Assembly (NCBI GenBank): GCA_038093515.1
Contig: JBBPSI010000041.1
Location: forward strand, 1-64,000
DNA: 64,000 nucleotides
Direction: 5' to 3'
Source of the DNA: Butyriboletus loyo
Taxonomy: Eukaryota > Basidiomycota > Agaricomycetes > Boletales > Boletaceae
Shown: one piece after another, positions 53,800-64,000 of the stretch
Position numbering within the stretch: the first letter of the stretch is position 1
Layout: every line of letters starts with the position of its first letter
Notes under the pieces: model-generated
Seen by the model: the letters and a program-made list of their open reading frames with translations, nothing else
Databases searched by the model: none
What the model was told of the DNA's origin: nothing
Program-made: the position numbers and the translations under genes

Positions 53800-56700
53800 C
53801 TAACCGCGCTGCATTTGACTCACCTGCGCCTTCACTCTTGCCTTTCTACCAAATTTCTTCTCTCGTTCTGATGGTTCACCGCCGTCCTCTTCTTTGTTGC
53901 TGTCCCGACCGGCTTCGCTCGGGACGGAACTAGAGCATCTAGGGGACGTCGCTTTCTCTGATGGATCAAGAACCGACTCCTCATCAGACGATGGTAGTTC
54001 TTCTGATTCAGATTGATCACTGTTCCACCGCGCTGGCTTCTGCGTCTTGGCACGCCTGTCAAGAAATTTGACGTCAGCGGGAGGCTGTACTCCGCCTCGC
54101 CCCAAGAACCCACTTTGGTGCGCCGTTTGCTCGAACTCGAGAAGCTTTGCGCTTGGCAGGCGGGGACTTGCCATTTCTTGCCTCCTTCGGTTCCCGTTTC
54201 TTCTCCTACAGATCAGGGCGTTAGCGGATCACGAGCGAGTGTGCAATTTGATTTTCGACGCACCTTCGTGGCTGCGGCTGGTTTGTTACCCCTAATCTCC
54301 TTCAGCCAAGCGATGGTTTCCTCGGAGAGATACTGTGTTTTAATTACCTGTACCGTTTCTCAGCACAAACCATCCATGCAATTCGTCGGGTTATGCAGCC
54401 TACCTTGGCGACAGCCTCTGGATTCGGAAGCGCACGCAGAATGTCCGAGGGCAACTTGACTCTACCGGGGTAACTCTGAAGGGTCCACGCGCGAGCTTGC
54501 GTGCGGGCCTTGATCAGCTCTTGGGCGAGCTCTGCCATCGTATAGAGGTTCTATATGTAACAAAAATCAACAAATGTTTGCAAGTCGGGCGAAAATCTTC
54601 GCACCTCGCTATACGTATGCGACTCTGAGTCACGCACTGTCTTGGCCTTCATTGCAAGGTGGTAAAGGAGTGAAACATTATCAGAACTTGCAATCAAATT
54701 GAGGTAAAATTCAATATATCTGAAGGGCAAATGAGCGAATAAGAGTGGACCGAGCCGGAAAAAGGGAGGAAAGCCTACTTTGCCAGCTCTTGCATGTTTT
54801 CATGTGCGGTTGAAAAATCGGGATGATGCGCGAGGAGATGAAGGAAACGGATGAAAATCATTTCTAGTTGATGAACGCGTGCGGCAGGTGGAATAGATCT
54901 CGAGATAAACGAAATATAAGCTATGGCCTGGAAAAGGCTTCAATGTTCAGCACCGAATTTCGCAGACCAGGGCTCACCCTGTCTCGAACATCGGCCTCAG
55001 GATCGTGAATCGTAAGGAATGGTATCGTGTTAAAGCGTGGCGGAAGTTTACGTGCGGTTAGCAGAGACACGAGTTTTGTTAAAAAGATCATTCGGACATG
55101 GTAACATGGGTCCTGAGCGGATGCACATCACCATTAGCGAGTACGTCAGCTTGAAGAAACCCCTTACCTGAACTGTGATCGCGAGCCATACAAAGTTGCT
55201 ATTTATCACGTTTGCAAATGCTTCGACGGTAGAAAGGTGTAAAAGCGACACAGCGGCTTGTAGTCGCATGCGTGACTTCACCGGTAGACTAAGTGTGATA
55301 CATCAGCCTCATGTCCCGAGTAACGTGGCTACTCGAAAACCCAACCTATCTGGTGCGTCTGCCGAAAATGATCCAGAATGTTCAAGTAATGTTGAAAACA
55401 TTTTAAGCGCAGGTGTAGCAAGCTCCAATGTGGTTTCGGTAGATGCATTGGCAAGACACCGGTTCCGACAAACTTTCAACGCGAGGATCCTGGCCCTCTG
55501 TACTAGTGCCATGTCGCCATCTTCTACCCAGTCATTATCAACGTCCATTTCCTCCTTGATCACGAAAATAAGTCAGGTCTCAAACCGGAGAGAATCAAGG
55601 TGCAGCACCCTCACTGGATCTTTCGACCGTCGACCCATCAGCAACTTCTTAATCAGGAATGCCATAATAGTGTCACTCCTATGTTCGAATGCGTCGGGCT
55701 TGAAGCGTGCCATCTGTGCTAGAACAGTTGTATGGGCAACAAGTTCCTCTGGCGTAGCTTCCAGGAGTTTCTCCGAGATACACTTCAAAGCAATGAACAG
55801 ATCGCAAACTCGAGAACTGACAAAGACACGTACTTCAATGGTGTCAACACATGCATCTTCATGATCCTTCAAGGAAGCTAGTAAGCGGGCGGCAAACTTG
55901 CCAATTTTCGGGTTTTCTCCAAGCGCAAATCGCGTTATGCGTTCTAGCGTTCGTCTTGCGCGTTGAACAACCACCATGTCCATGTCAGCGAACTGCCCCG
56001 AGATAGGGTAAATGAACATACTTGTCCAATGCCGCTTGAGATTCATCAGCTTTCATCACAGCCGCGAGTGCATGCATGCCAACCTCCACCAGAATCACGT
56101 TCTTCTCCTCAGAAATTGCCTTTGTAAGTTCGCTGACATGGGGCTTATAGAGAATCGGGCAATGTTTCGATACAAAAGTTAAAAGTTGTTGGGCATGCTT
56201 CGACGACGGAGCCGACTTCTGGACTTTCTTGATGAGGGTCGAGATTGACGACTGGTTGACGACGCGGAGCGTCGCGCGACGGAGAAAGATAATCATCGTC
56301 GAGAGGGTAGACTCAAGTGATTGCTCTATGCGCCGTAGGAACTCGTTTGAGGCTTTCACGATGCTCTTCAAATCGGACTGGGGATCCATACATGTCTTGA
56401 GTAACTTATAAAGCCTGTTCTCGTTCGCCTTGGCAAAGTTATGCATGTCCTCAGCTGCTTTCAGAGGATCGGGGAATTGACCTAGTATAGATGGAGGGTT
56501 AATGCATTGAATGTGGCCCTGAACATGACGTACGAGACAAGTGCTTGATCACATTATTTAGACGCTGTATGATTACTTCCTCGTTTTCGTCGATCACACC
56601 ACCCTAACAGACATCGATAAGGAAAACGAAGACGAACATCCACCACAGAGAGCTTACGTTGTTTTGTATGCATGCTTGCAGATAATGTTCATACATGGTC

Positions 56701-58484
56701 GGATGACTATGCACGATATCGATTCTCATTGCCCATAATAAGAAAATCGACCAACGTACTTTGCTTTGATCCCGCTCATACTCAGAACTGTGTTGACACC
56801 GAGGTCATCTAGGTGCCGCATGGTATTGAGCAAGTGATCTGTCCATGCTACCTCGTCAACCTCGACGTTTTTCGACGTAGAGGCGGATGCAATGGAAGAC
56901 GAAGGTAACGGGAGAACAAAATCGGCAATGACTTGCTCCGCAACACCTTTGGCCTCAGGCGTCATGTTGGAGATGTGCAAAATCTCATTAGGAATCCACG
57001 CAAAATGCCTGACCGCGGAGGAGTCACCGTTCTCACTAGGATATAAATGTATATGTATTGGACAGTAACACTCGCGCGAGGAAAGGACGTACATCTCTGG
57101 ATATGCAAGGCTGTATAGTTTGCCAAGTGCATTCATAGCTTCCACGCGGACGGCATGCTTCTTGTCCATCCCACGTCCAGCAACTGCCCGAAGTTGTGCT
57201 TCTGAGACATGGTGGAGCGCAGTCTCGTAGTCGAGCTGAGAATACACCTTGCATACTGCGGCACGAACTTTCTCGTCGGGATCAAGGAGTTTAAGCTGAA
57301 GCAGCTCTATTTGAGAGCACGTCAAGGCTGTCGTCTGCAGGTCCGAAGATGGGAACTTGCCTTCGACAGTCTCTCTATGTTCAGGCAGGTTCAAGAGTAG
57401 TCGCCTGACACTCTCGACGAGTTTCAGACGCACGGCCGCTACCTTGTCGTTTTTGCGCATCAACCACACGTTCCATGTCGTTGGATACTTTCTGATGAGA
57501 TCGGAGCCACCCTTCTCCGCAAACATATCTCCTAGTGCTTGGGTTACGATCAACCTCACTTGAACTTGGTCCACACGGAGCTCTTCCTCGAGTTGTGGTA
57601 TTACGCTGTGCAGCAAGGACGGACACGACTTGCTGACCTGCTTGATGAGATCGTGCGCAGTGCGTATTTCATGAAAGTCACTCTCTGAGTCAAGGTCGCG
57701 TGAATTAGTGACGATGATATCAGTAAAGTACTGGCAAACGTGACGTTGCAACTTGTCCGATGTCGCGTTGCAAATCTGCACCGCGAGTCTGTAGGCAGGC
57801 TGATCCAGACGCTGCAGGAGTATCATGAACGAGAATGCATGACCAGCGAGCTTCACGACGCACCGTATTCTTGTCCAAGAACTGTGCCATGATGGTATCC
57901 AAGACATCGCTTGGGAGGGATTGACACTCGTCAATAAGGGCGACGAGGATGTCGGCAATAAATAATTCTATCTTTTTCGCGAGGTCGCGTCGTACGATCG
58001 CAAAGAATTCACGAAATATTTCGGTCATGAGTTCGTCGGCATGCGGAAGATCGCACACAAGCACCACGCTCTTGACGGTGGATAGGGATTCGAGGAGGTG
58101 AAAGTATTCGTTGTAATACGGAGCATCGGCACCTTTCAGTCCGGCGGCAAGCTGCCTAAAGAAAAACTGAAAGATGTCCTTGAGTTCGTTTTGGGTATAA
58201 GGGGCGTCCGGTGCGTATAGCCTTAGGATGTCTGCAAGACAGCACGCAGTGTACCCCTTGACGCCTCTGTCCTTATGGAGGAGAAGCGACGTATTGATGA
58301 GTTGTGTGCGCACGGAGGAGAGTGAGTTCACGTCGACGAGCTCCTGGTCGAGCTCCGCAAGCTCGGTATGGAGGACCTTGAGCTTCTTGAGGAGCGTGTC
58401 GGTGGAGAGGGACCTGCCGATGATCTTCTCGCTGAATGTGAGCTTCTTTGAATGCGAAGTGGCGGTACGCGTTTGTGCCACCAT
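53800..58484 (-). CDS. PDS5: cohesin-associated protein Pds5
   Basis: HEAT-repeat regulator of sister-chromatid cohesion that binds Scc1, Wapl and Eco1. The start MVAQTRTATSHSKKLTFSEK ends at 58484. The N-terminal region is diagnostic: IGRSLSTDTLLKKLKVLHTE, LINTSLLLHKDRGVKGYTAC, CLADILRLYAPDAPYTQNEL, KDIFQFFFRQLAAGLKG and YYNEYFHLLESLSTVKSVVL. The HEAT array continues with LKLLDPDEKVRAAVCKVYSQ, YSLAYPEMY, RHFAWIPNEILHISNM, ISEEKNVILVEVGMHALAAV and PEELVAHTTVLAQMARFKPD. The C-terminus after several more introns has QELIKARTQARAWTLQSYPG, then a charged tail (SEREKKFGRKARVKAQ) followed by a donor-like GTGAGT. The real stop may therefore lie in a further exon left of 53,800. Confidence 0.9.
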
Positions 58485-58907
58485 CGTCGTGGATGTCGAC
58501 GTCGACAGCGGGCGGGGACGTGATCGGCGCTGGCAAAGTGTCGCTTGGCAGTCAACGCGTCCGAGCGCGTCCAAGCTTGTCGGGGTTTGGTATCACAAGT
58601 AGGTTCAGAGTCCGACTATCTGCCGTGCGCGCGCCGGTCTGTAGTGGAGCATCCACGATCTGTTCGGTAGCGCTGCAGCGGTCGTTCAGGTTATTATCAA
58701 GCTACCTACCACGAGGCCGTTTTCGGCAAGGACTGGCGTCGGGAGCTGGAGGAAGCTGCTCGACACAACTCGGAGAATTGAAACCCCGATCGGCCGGAGA
58801 TTATCTCGGTCCAGCACGGTCCACCTCGAGGCAACCAACACGCCAGCGCCGACGCCGTAGTCGACAGCTAAATCCACGACAGGAACTTACCTCACTCCAG
58901 CCCTATC
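58485..58907. promoter_or_regulatory. divergent upstream region, Pds5/Naa15
   Basis: 423 bp between opposed start codons. Nothing more specific is seen than an ACGCG motif at about 58,555 (GTCAACGCGTCCGAGCGCGT), the MluI-box core, upstream of Pds5. Confidence 0.4.
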
Positions 58908-61900
58908 ATGACCTCGCAATTCTTGCCACAAAAGGAGCGCAAGCTCTTTACAGAACTCCTGCAGGCGTACGAACTTAAGCAGCTCTCAAGAGGGCGGAAA
59001 CTCGCTGACCAGATCCTCAAGAAATATCCGCAGCATGGGGGTGAGTTCATTATTCATTACCCTGCCGTGTTTTCCATCTGGGTTGTCACAGAAACCATGT
59101 GCATGAAAGGCCTCGTGATGGTTCACCTCGGCGAGCGTGAAGCAGGCATAACTCTGATAAAGGACGGTATGCGCAGTGGCCTCCAATCGCATATATGTTG
59201 GCACGTTTGGGCCCTTATACAAAAAGGAGAACACAATTACGAAGGGGCCCTCAAATCCTACACGATGGCGCTCAAGATCGACAAGGTGGACATACACGCG
59301 ACATATCTGCTCATCACATTGACCTCGAGAATATAGGACAACTTCAATATCATTCGAGAAACATCTATCCTTCAAACGCATAGCCGCCAGTACGATGCGC
59401 TCGTCGAGTCACGCCTCCACATGCTTCGTTTACGTCCTTACTCACGCGTCCACTGGATCGGCGTCGCGATTGCGTATAAGCTAGCCGGTAATGTAGCAGA
59501 AGCAAGACGTTACATGGATCACATGGAGGGTTTCTTACGGGTATGATGTGCTTATCATCGTCTCACTGCCCCCATTCATTCTGCATTCAAGAACGTTCCT
59601 GTCCGCGACCCCGAGTATGGAGAACTGGTTTTCTTTCATATTCGTCTACTGGAAGAGCTGGGAGAGTGGCAGGAAGCCTTGTCCCTGCTTGAGAGAAAAG
59701 TTAAGGACAAAATGTTGGTTGATCGTCCAGCAATCGCAGAGTGCAGAGGTGAGCACCGGGTTGATTACCTATCCTCGGTTTGCTGATCCTGCATACAAGC
59801 ACGTCTTTTCGGAAAGTTGAAGCTGACCACTGACGCGGATAGCGCACAAAAGGAAGAGTGGGCAAAGGCAGCTGAACGATCGTGGGGAGAATTGATTGAC
59901 CAAAATTCCGACAATCAAGAGTACTACAAAGGCTTCCTCGCCAATGCTGGCATCGCTCTTGGTAATATGCGCGATATTTACCTCTTCCTGCGCGATCTTA
60001 CATCACCAAAGACAGCCTGACTGATGAATCGCGGACAAAAGCCCTTGGCATCCTCGAGGAGTTCGCTTCCAAGTATCCAAAGGCAAACACACATCAACGA
60101 CTAGCTCTGACTATCGCGGATGGTAAGCCAGGATGCTATTGCAAACCAAATCTTTCAAACCATTTGCAGGCGAAAAGTTCAGGGAATTGGTGAAGCCCTA
60201 TCTCGAGCGCGCCCTTCGGAAAGGAATACCCTCCCTCTTTACCGACGTCAAAAAGCTTTTTATTGATCCATTCAAGCTCCAGTTGATCCAGGAGATTGTT
60301 GAAGATATTCGTTCGAGTATCGCCCCCGAAGATCAGGCGCAACCGTCAACATCTCCAGATCCCACAGAATATCTCTGGACGCTTTACTTTCTTTCACAAC
60401 ACTATTCCTCCCTGGGACAATATGAAAAGGCGCTGGAGATTCTCCACATTGCCATGGAACATACACCGACACTGCCTGAGTTGTATATGACAAAGGCACG
60501 AGTGTTGAAGCGTGCCGGAGATCCCTACGGGGCCGTGCGTGCCATAGACGAGGCTCGGAGACTCGACGGACAAGATCGGTATGTGAACACCAAGTCGGGT
60601 AAATACCGTATGCGCGTAGGGATGATCAAAGAAGCAGACGACATCTTGGCGCTGTTCACCAAGGTCGAGGTCGACTTTCTTTCGCACAACATCCCCTGCT
60701 GTATCGCTGACGGCCTCCTCAGAAAGATACATCCCCTGGCGCAGATTTATTGGAGATGCAGGCGTTGCATTATCTAACGGAACTGGGTGACGCACAAAGA
60801 CGGCTGGGAAAGTACCACCTTGCGCTCAAGACGTACTACAATATCCATAAGGTAGAGGCTTCGCTGTCCGATACGCTGAGTCGGCGTTGGAACTTGCTTT
60901 CAGATGTTCCACGGTTTCCGTGAAGAGCATTACGACTTCCACATGTATTCGCTTCGTATCAGCATGCTTAACTCTTACCTTACGTGCGTCGATGCCACGC
61001 CGTCCACTTGGAACCATAAATGACTCATCTCGCTTTTACAGAATGTTGGGATGGGAAGACCATCTCCCCTCTCACCCTGGGTATATCCACGCTGCGGTGT
61101 GGAGTGCACAGGTAACACCTCTCTTTTACGCAAGTATCCTATACTAACGGGTTTGTCGCCAGATATGGATTCTGCTCTACGACGATCCCTCGATAATCAA
61201 AACCGTACAGCCGCCAGGTAAGGCTTCCAACTCCTCGTCCCATGTCTTCCTCACCGATCTTCCTCGGCAGAACCTTCGCCCGAAGTGTCCAAGAAAGCGC
61301 TCAACAAGGCAAAGAAGGCGGCGCACAAAGCCACGACCGAATCCTCTAAAGACTATGACGACGCGAGCTCACAAAAGGGTGAATTCAGGCATCGTTCTAT
61401 TAGTTTCCATGCATACAATATCACCTTCCGGTTCGTAGTGCGCGGTGCGACGAAACAGAACGAAGACAAGGGACTGGAAGTACCCGTGACCCCAGACGAC
61501 GATCTAGAAGGGTTGAAACTTGTCGCGGCGGACGATCCGTTGGAGCGGGCGAGCAAGTTCCTTGAGACGCTGGAAGAGTATGGGAAGGACAATATAGACG
61601 TGAACATGATCTTGTTTGATGTTGCGATACGGCAGAGTGCATATTTTGAATGGGTGTCACTGATGACAGAATGTTTACATTCTTTTGCAGAGAAATACTT
61701 GAAAGCCACGCGAGCGCTTCGTCGTGCGCACAAGCGCGACCCACACCATCCCGAAGTGCATGTCCGCATCGTACAATTGGCGAGAAAAGGTGAGCGGTGG
61801 ATTCACATTGGCAGGTTTTTACCGACGCAATTTTCGCTGCAGTGGCTTCCGTGAGCGACGTCCTCGAGTCGATCAAGCCTGTTCTCGATGAATCTGTGGC

Positions 61901-62323
61901 TGTGTTGAAGCCCGCCGAGGTCTCATTGGACGCTTTCAACTCGCAATACCTACAACATCACTCGTCGTCCGCCCTCGCCGTCCTCGCTTCTGCCAAGGTG
62001 TCTTACATTTTGGACGCGCCGATGGAAGAGGTTGAGAGTCTATTGTTTACGATACTCATGGACGGCGTCCAACTCCGGCTCCAGGTTTGTTGAGCCATCT
62101 GAACATGGTATCCCATTTACTGATCGAACCACGCTCACAGGATGCACTCGAGACTCTGACCTACCTCCAACACATCCAATCGCCCCGCGCGGACGAATTC
62201 CGGATAGCATGCGATGACAAGTTTAAGTTGAGTAAGGTGTTCAAGAGCAGCGAGGAGCAGGCTGCATTGAGACAACAGTCCGTGGACCCGAGGGACGAGA
62301 ACGAGGTGGAGACTGTGTTTTGA
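58908..62323 (+). CDS. NAT1: NatA N-terminal acetyltransferase auxiliary subunit Naa15
   Basis: TPR scaffold that anchors the catalytic Naa10 on the ribosome for co-translational N-terminal acetylation. The start is MTSQFLPQKERKLFTELLQA at 58908, then YELKQLSRGRKLADQILKKY. TPR-type exons follow, separated by short introns: ETMCMKGLVMVHLGEREAGI, WALIQKGEHNYEGALKSYTM, SRVHWIGVAIAYKLAGNVAE, PEYGELVFFHIRLLEELGEW, YLWTLYFLSQHYSSLGQYEK, MTKARVLKRAGDPYGAVRAI and KYHLALKTYYNIHK. The Naa15 hallmark FREEHYDFHMYSLRISMLNS is preserved in a plus frame, then AVWSAQIWILLYDDPS and the basic LNKAKKAAHKA segment. The C-terminus GLKLVAADDPLERASKFLET to NEVETVF ends at 62323. The length of ~850 residues is usual. 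Confidence 0.92.
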
Positions 62324-62544
62324 ACAGAGAGGGGACTATGGAGAAGAACACAGGAGTGTGATCGCTTGTTAGGTGACGGAATAACACACTTGTCGTTTGC
62401 TAGCCTTGGATCAAACTCAGGGCAGGCAAGTTATAATTTGAGAGCGTGGGAACTGAGCCGGAGGATGCCGAGGGCGGATGTGAGGATGAAGGTCGACGAT
62501 TGAGCGAGACCGACAACGCTCAAGACATACCGGAACTCTGCAAC
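62324..62544. promoter_or_regulatory. upstream region of the eS26 gene
   Basis: 221 bp between Naa15 and the eS26 start codon on the same strand. It must hold both the Naa15 3' end and the eS26 promoter. No named element was identified. Confidence 0.35.
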
Positions 62545-63231
62545 ATGGTAAGCCCAGTCTCTGGCGTCCGTGTTTTCGTGCTGGGGATCCGTTCAAATGG
62601 GGGGAAAGACGATCGGACGCGATGGGTGGCAGCATGTTTGTATGGATGGGAGTCCCCACACGCAACGTCGACGCTCCTACCCCTCACCTTTCCGTCGCTC
62701 ACCCCCCGCCATTTGACAGACCAAGAAGAGAAGAAACGGCGGTCGTAACAAGAAAAACCGCGGTCACGTTGGTTTCGTCCGCTGCTCCAACTGCTCGCGG
62801 TGCGTCGCCAAAGACAAGGCGATCAAGCGTTTCACCGTGCGGAACATGGTCGAGAGCGCGGCCGTGCGTGATATTAGCGAGGCGAGCGTTTATCCTGGTG
62901 GGTTTTTTGCATTCATTTTTTGGTGTCGTTGGAGTGAGTTGTTGATTCGTTCCTCGCGGAACAGAATACGTCATTCCAAAGTTGTACATCAAGCTCGCGT
63001 ACTGTGTCTCGTGCGCCATTCACTCGCATGGTGAGATTGGATTGAGATCCGTCCGTGATGTGCTCTGAGCGTGTTCCATCCTCATCAGTCGTCCGTGTAC
63101 GATCACGCGAGGGCCGTCGCAACCGAGCCCCACCTCCCCGGGTCCGCTGGAAAGACGGAAAGAAGGTGAACCCGGCGGTAGCGGCGGCAGAGGACGCGAA
63201 AGCAGCCGCCGCGAGTGCAGGCAAAACATGA
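62545..63231 (+). CDS. RPS26: 40S ribosomal protein eS26
   Basis: Small-subunit protein at the mRNA exit channel. Exon 1 is the ATG alone (62545-62547), directly followed by GTAAGC. The 172-nt intron ends at 62719. Exon 2 gives [40 protein letters not shown] and [19 protein letters not shown]. Exon 3 (from 62964) gives [20 protein letters not shown], and exon 4 (from 63089) gives [20 protein letters not shown]. The zinc-binding CSNC and CVSC pairs are present. The C-terminus is a longer Ala/Lys tail, [17 protein letters not shown], with the TGA at 63229-63231. The length of ~125-130 residues is slightly above yeast. The long leading intron is typical of ribosomal protein genes. Confidence 0.93.
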
Positions 63232-64000
63232 AACGTTCACTCACTCACCCACTTCTTTTCCCCGTACCCATTCGGAGATAGCTAAAACGCAATGTTTCGC
63301 CTTGTAACACATGCATATGTAGTCACAATTGTGTGTTGTGCTGCTTGATCGCAATCGCCGTTGGTATTGCCTCCCCTACAGGAGGTGCACAGCCAAAAGC
63401 GAACGCTCGCGTACGAAACGGCGCAGCTGATTGTTATTTAATGGCTCGGAAGAACACAGCGCGTAAGAATGTAGCGACGGTGCAGGCGAGCGGACGACGG
63501 TAGCGTTATATGAAATTTTTTTTGACAGATGGAATGCAAGTATTTGGTCAGCTACTGGGAGGGTGCTCGCCTGGGAAAGGAATGGCATCAATGTGATGAT
63601 GTCCGCACTGTTGGCCAAACTTTAAAAAAAGAAAAGGGACCTGACGGACTTTTGGGTCGAAAAAAGGATTGCTGTATATATATCGTCAGACTGGATTTCA
63701 TTGGCGCGATAATCGAAGACGCGAGGGCGCGTGAGGCCATGATTTGTGTAATCTCCGAATGTTCTGTGCTGGAGCAAGAACTTGGCTGCGGAGTGATAAA
63801 TTGCGCGGTCGTGACGAGAGGGAGAGGGAATCTGACGTGAGAGTCGAGAGAGCGTGGCTTGATGCGTGCCGGAATGAGCGGAGCAGATTGCCGCGCCGGA
63901 CGGAAAGTCTCCGGATGCTCGAACGGGCTGGGATTCTCGCCCGTCTGCCGCGGCGGAGGAGGGCGTGGGATCATAGGGTCCTTGTGAATCGGGATGACCG
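63232..64000. other. intergenic, nothing recognised
   Basis: 3' flank of eS26 and then DNA with only short overlapping frames (for example 63,529-63,840 on the plus strand and 63,588-63,974 on the minus strand) that cannot be supported as genes. Confidence 0.45.

Noticed and set aside
53832..54113. Separate small gene at the 3' end of Pds5
   Set aside because: The acidic/basic tail in the adjacent frame (SEREKKFGRKARVKAQ) continues Pds5 through an intron. The other frames are shadows.
63529..63840. 103-codon plus-strand frame near the right end
   Set aside because: It is overlapped by a frame of similar length on the other strand and has no recognisable domain.
1..64000. CRISPR arrays, operons or bacterial mobile systems
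   Set aside because: The window is eukaryotic: spliceosomal introns occur throughout, a tRNA carries an intron, and no short regularly spaced direct repeats were seen.

Overview
The window looks like nuclear DNA of an agaricomycete (basidiomycete) fungus, plausibly a Rhizoctonia/Cantharellales-type genome. The reasons are intron-dense genes with very short introns (about 37-60 nt where I could fix both ends from protein homology), a typical fungal housekeeping gene set, an intron-bearing tRNA, and a decayed TPR array of the kind that is abundant in such genomes. The genus is inference. All exon boundaries below were placed by hand.

Layout. 0-4.5 kb is rearranged: a Ty3/gypsy integrase scrap abuts a 3'-truncated Nup155-type nucleoporin (-). 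This is head-to-head with a NADPH oxidase (+) that stops being NOX at about 2866, exactly where a convergent conserved basidiomycete gene (-) also loses its 3' end. 4.5-9.4 kb is gene-poor with a low-complexity hypothetical protein. 9.4-15.1 kb carries an Iks1-like kinase and a peroxisomal ABCD transporter in tandem (+). 15.4-17.8 kb is fimbrin (-). 18.2-19.2 kb holds an inverted-repeat element and a TPR pseudogene. 19.7-28.6 kb has the mitochondrial protease IMP2 (+), an MFS sugar transporter (-), a SET/MYND protein (+), tRNA-Asp with an intron (-) and an amidase (+).

28.9-36.4 kb is a tandem segmental repeat array with three intact paralogues of a ~200-residue protein I do not recognise, plus two orphan promoter copies. 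This is the most novel part of the window. 36.4-39.1 kb is a gene desert.

39.2-64 kb is dense with conserved genes, many in divergent pairs: MOB4/phocein (-) with a purine-cytosine permease (+); a glomulin/ALF4/Ybp-like protein (-) with an omega-type GST (+); MLH1 (-) with a CBS-domain protein (+); cohesin factor Pds5 (-) with Naa15, the NatA auxiliary subunit (+); then ribosomal protein eS26 (+).

These genes do not form one pathway. Recurrent themes are divergent promoters, small introns (including a GC-AG intron and an apparent 4-nt micro-exon in the GST) and local rearrangement at the left edge and in the tandem array.
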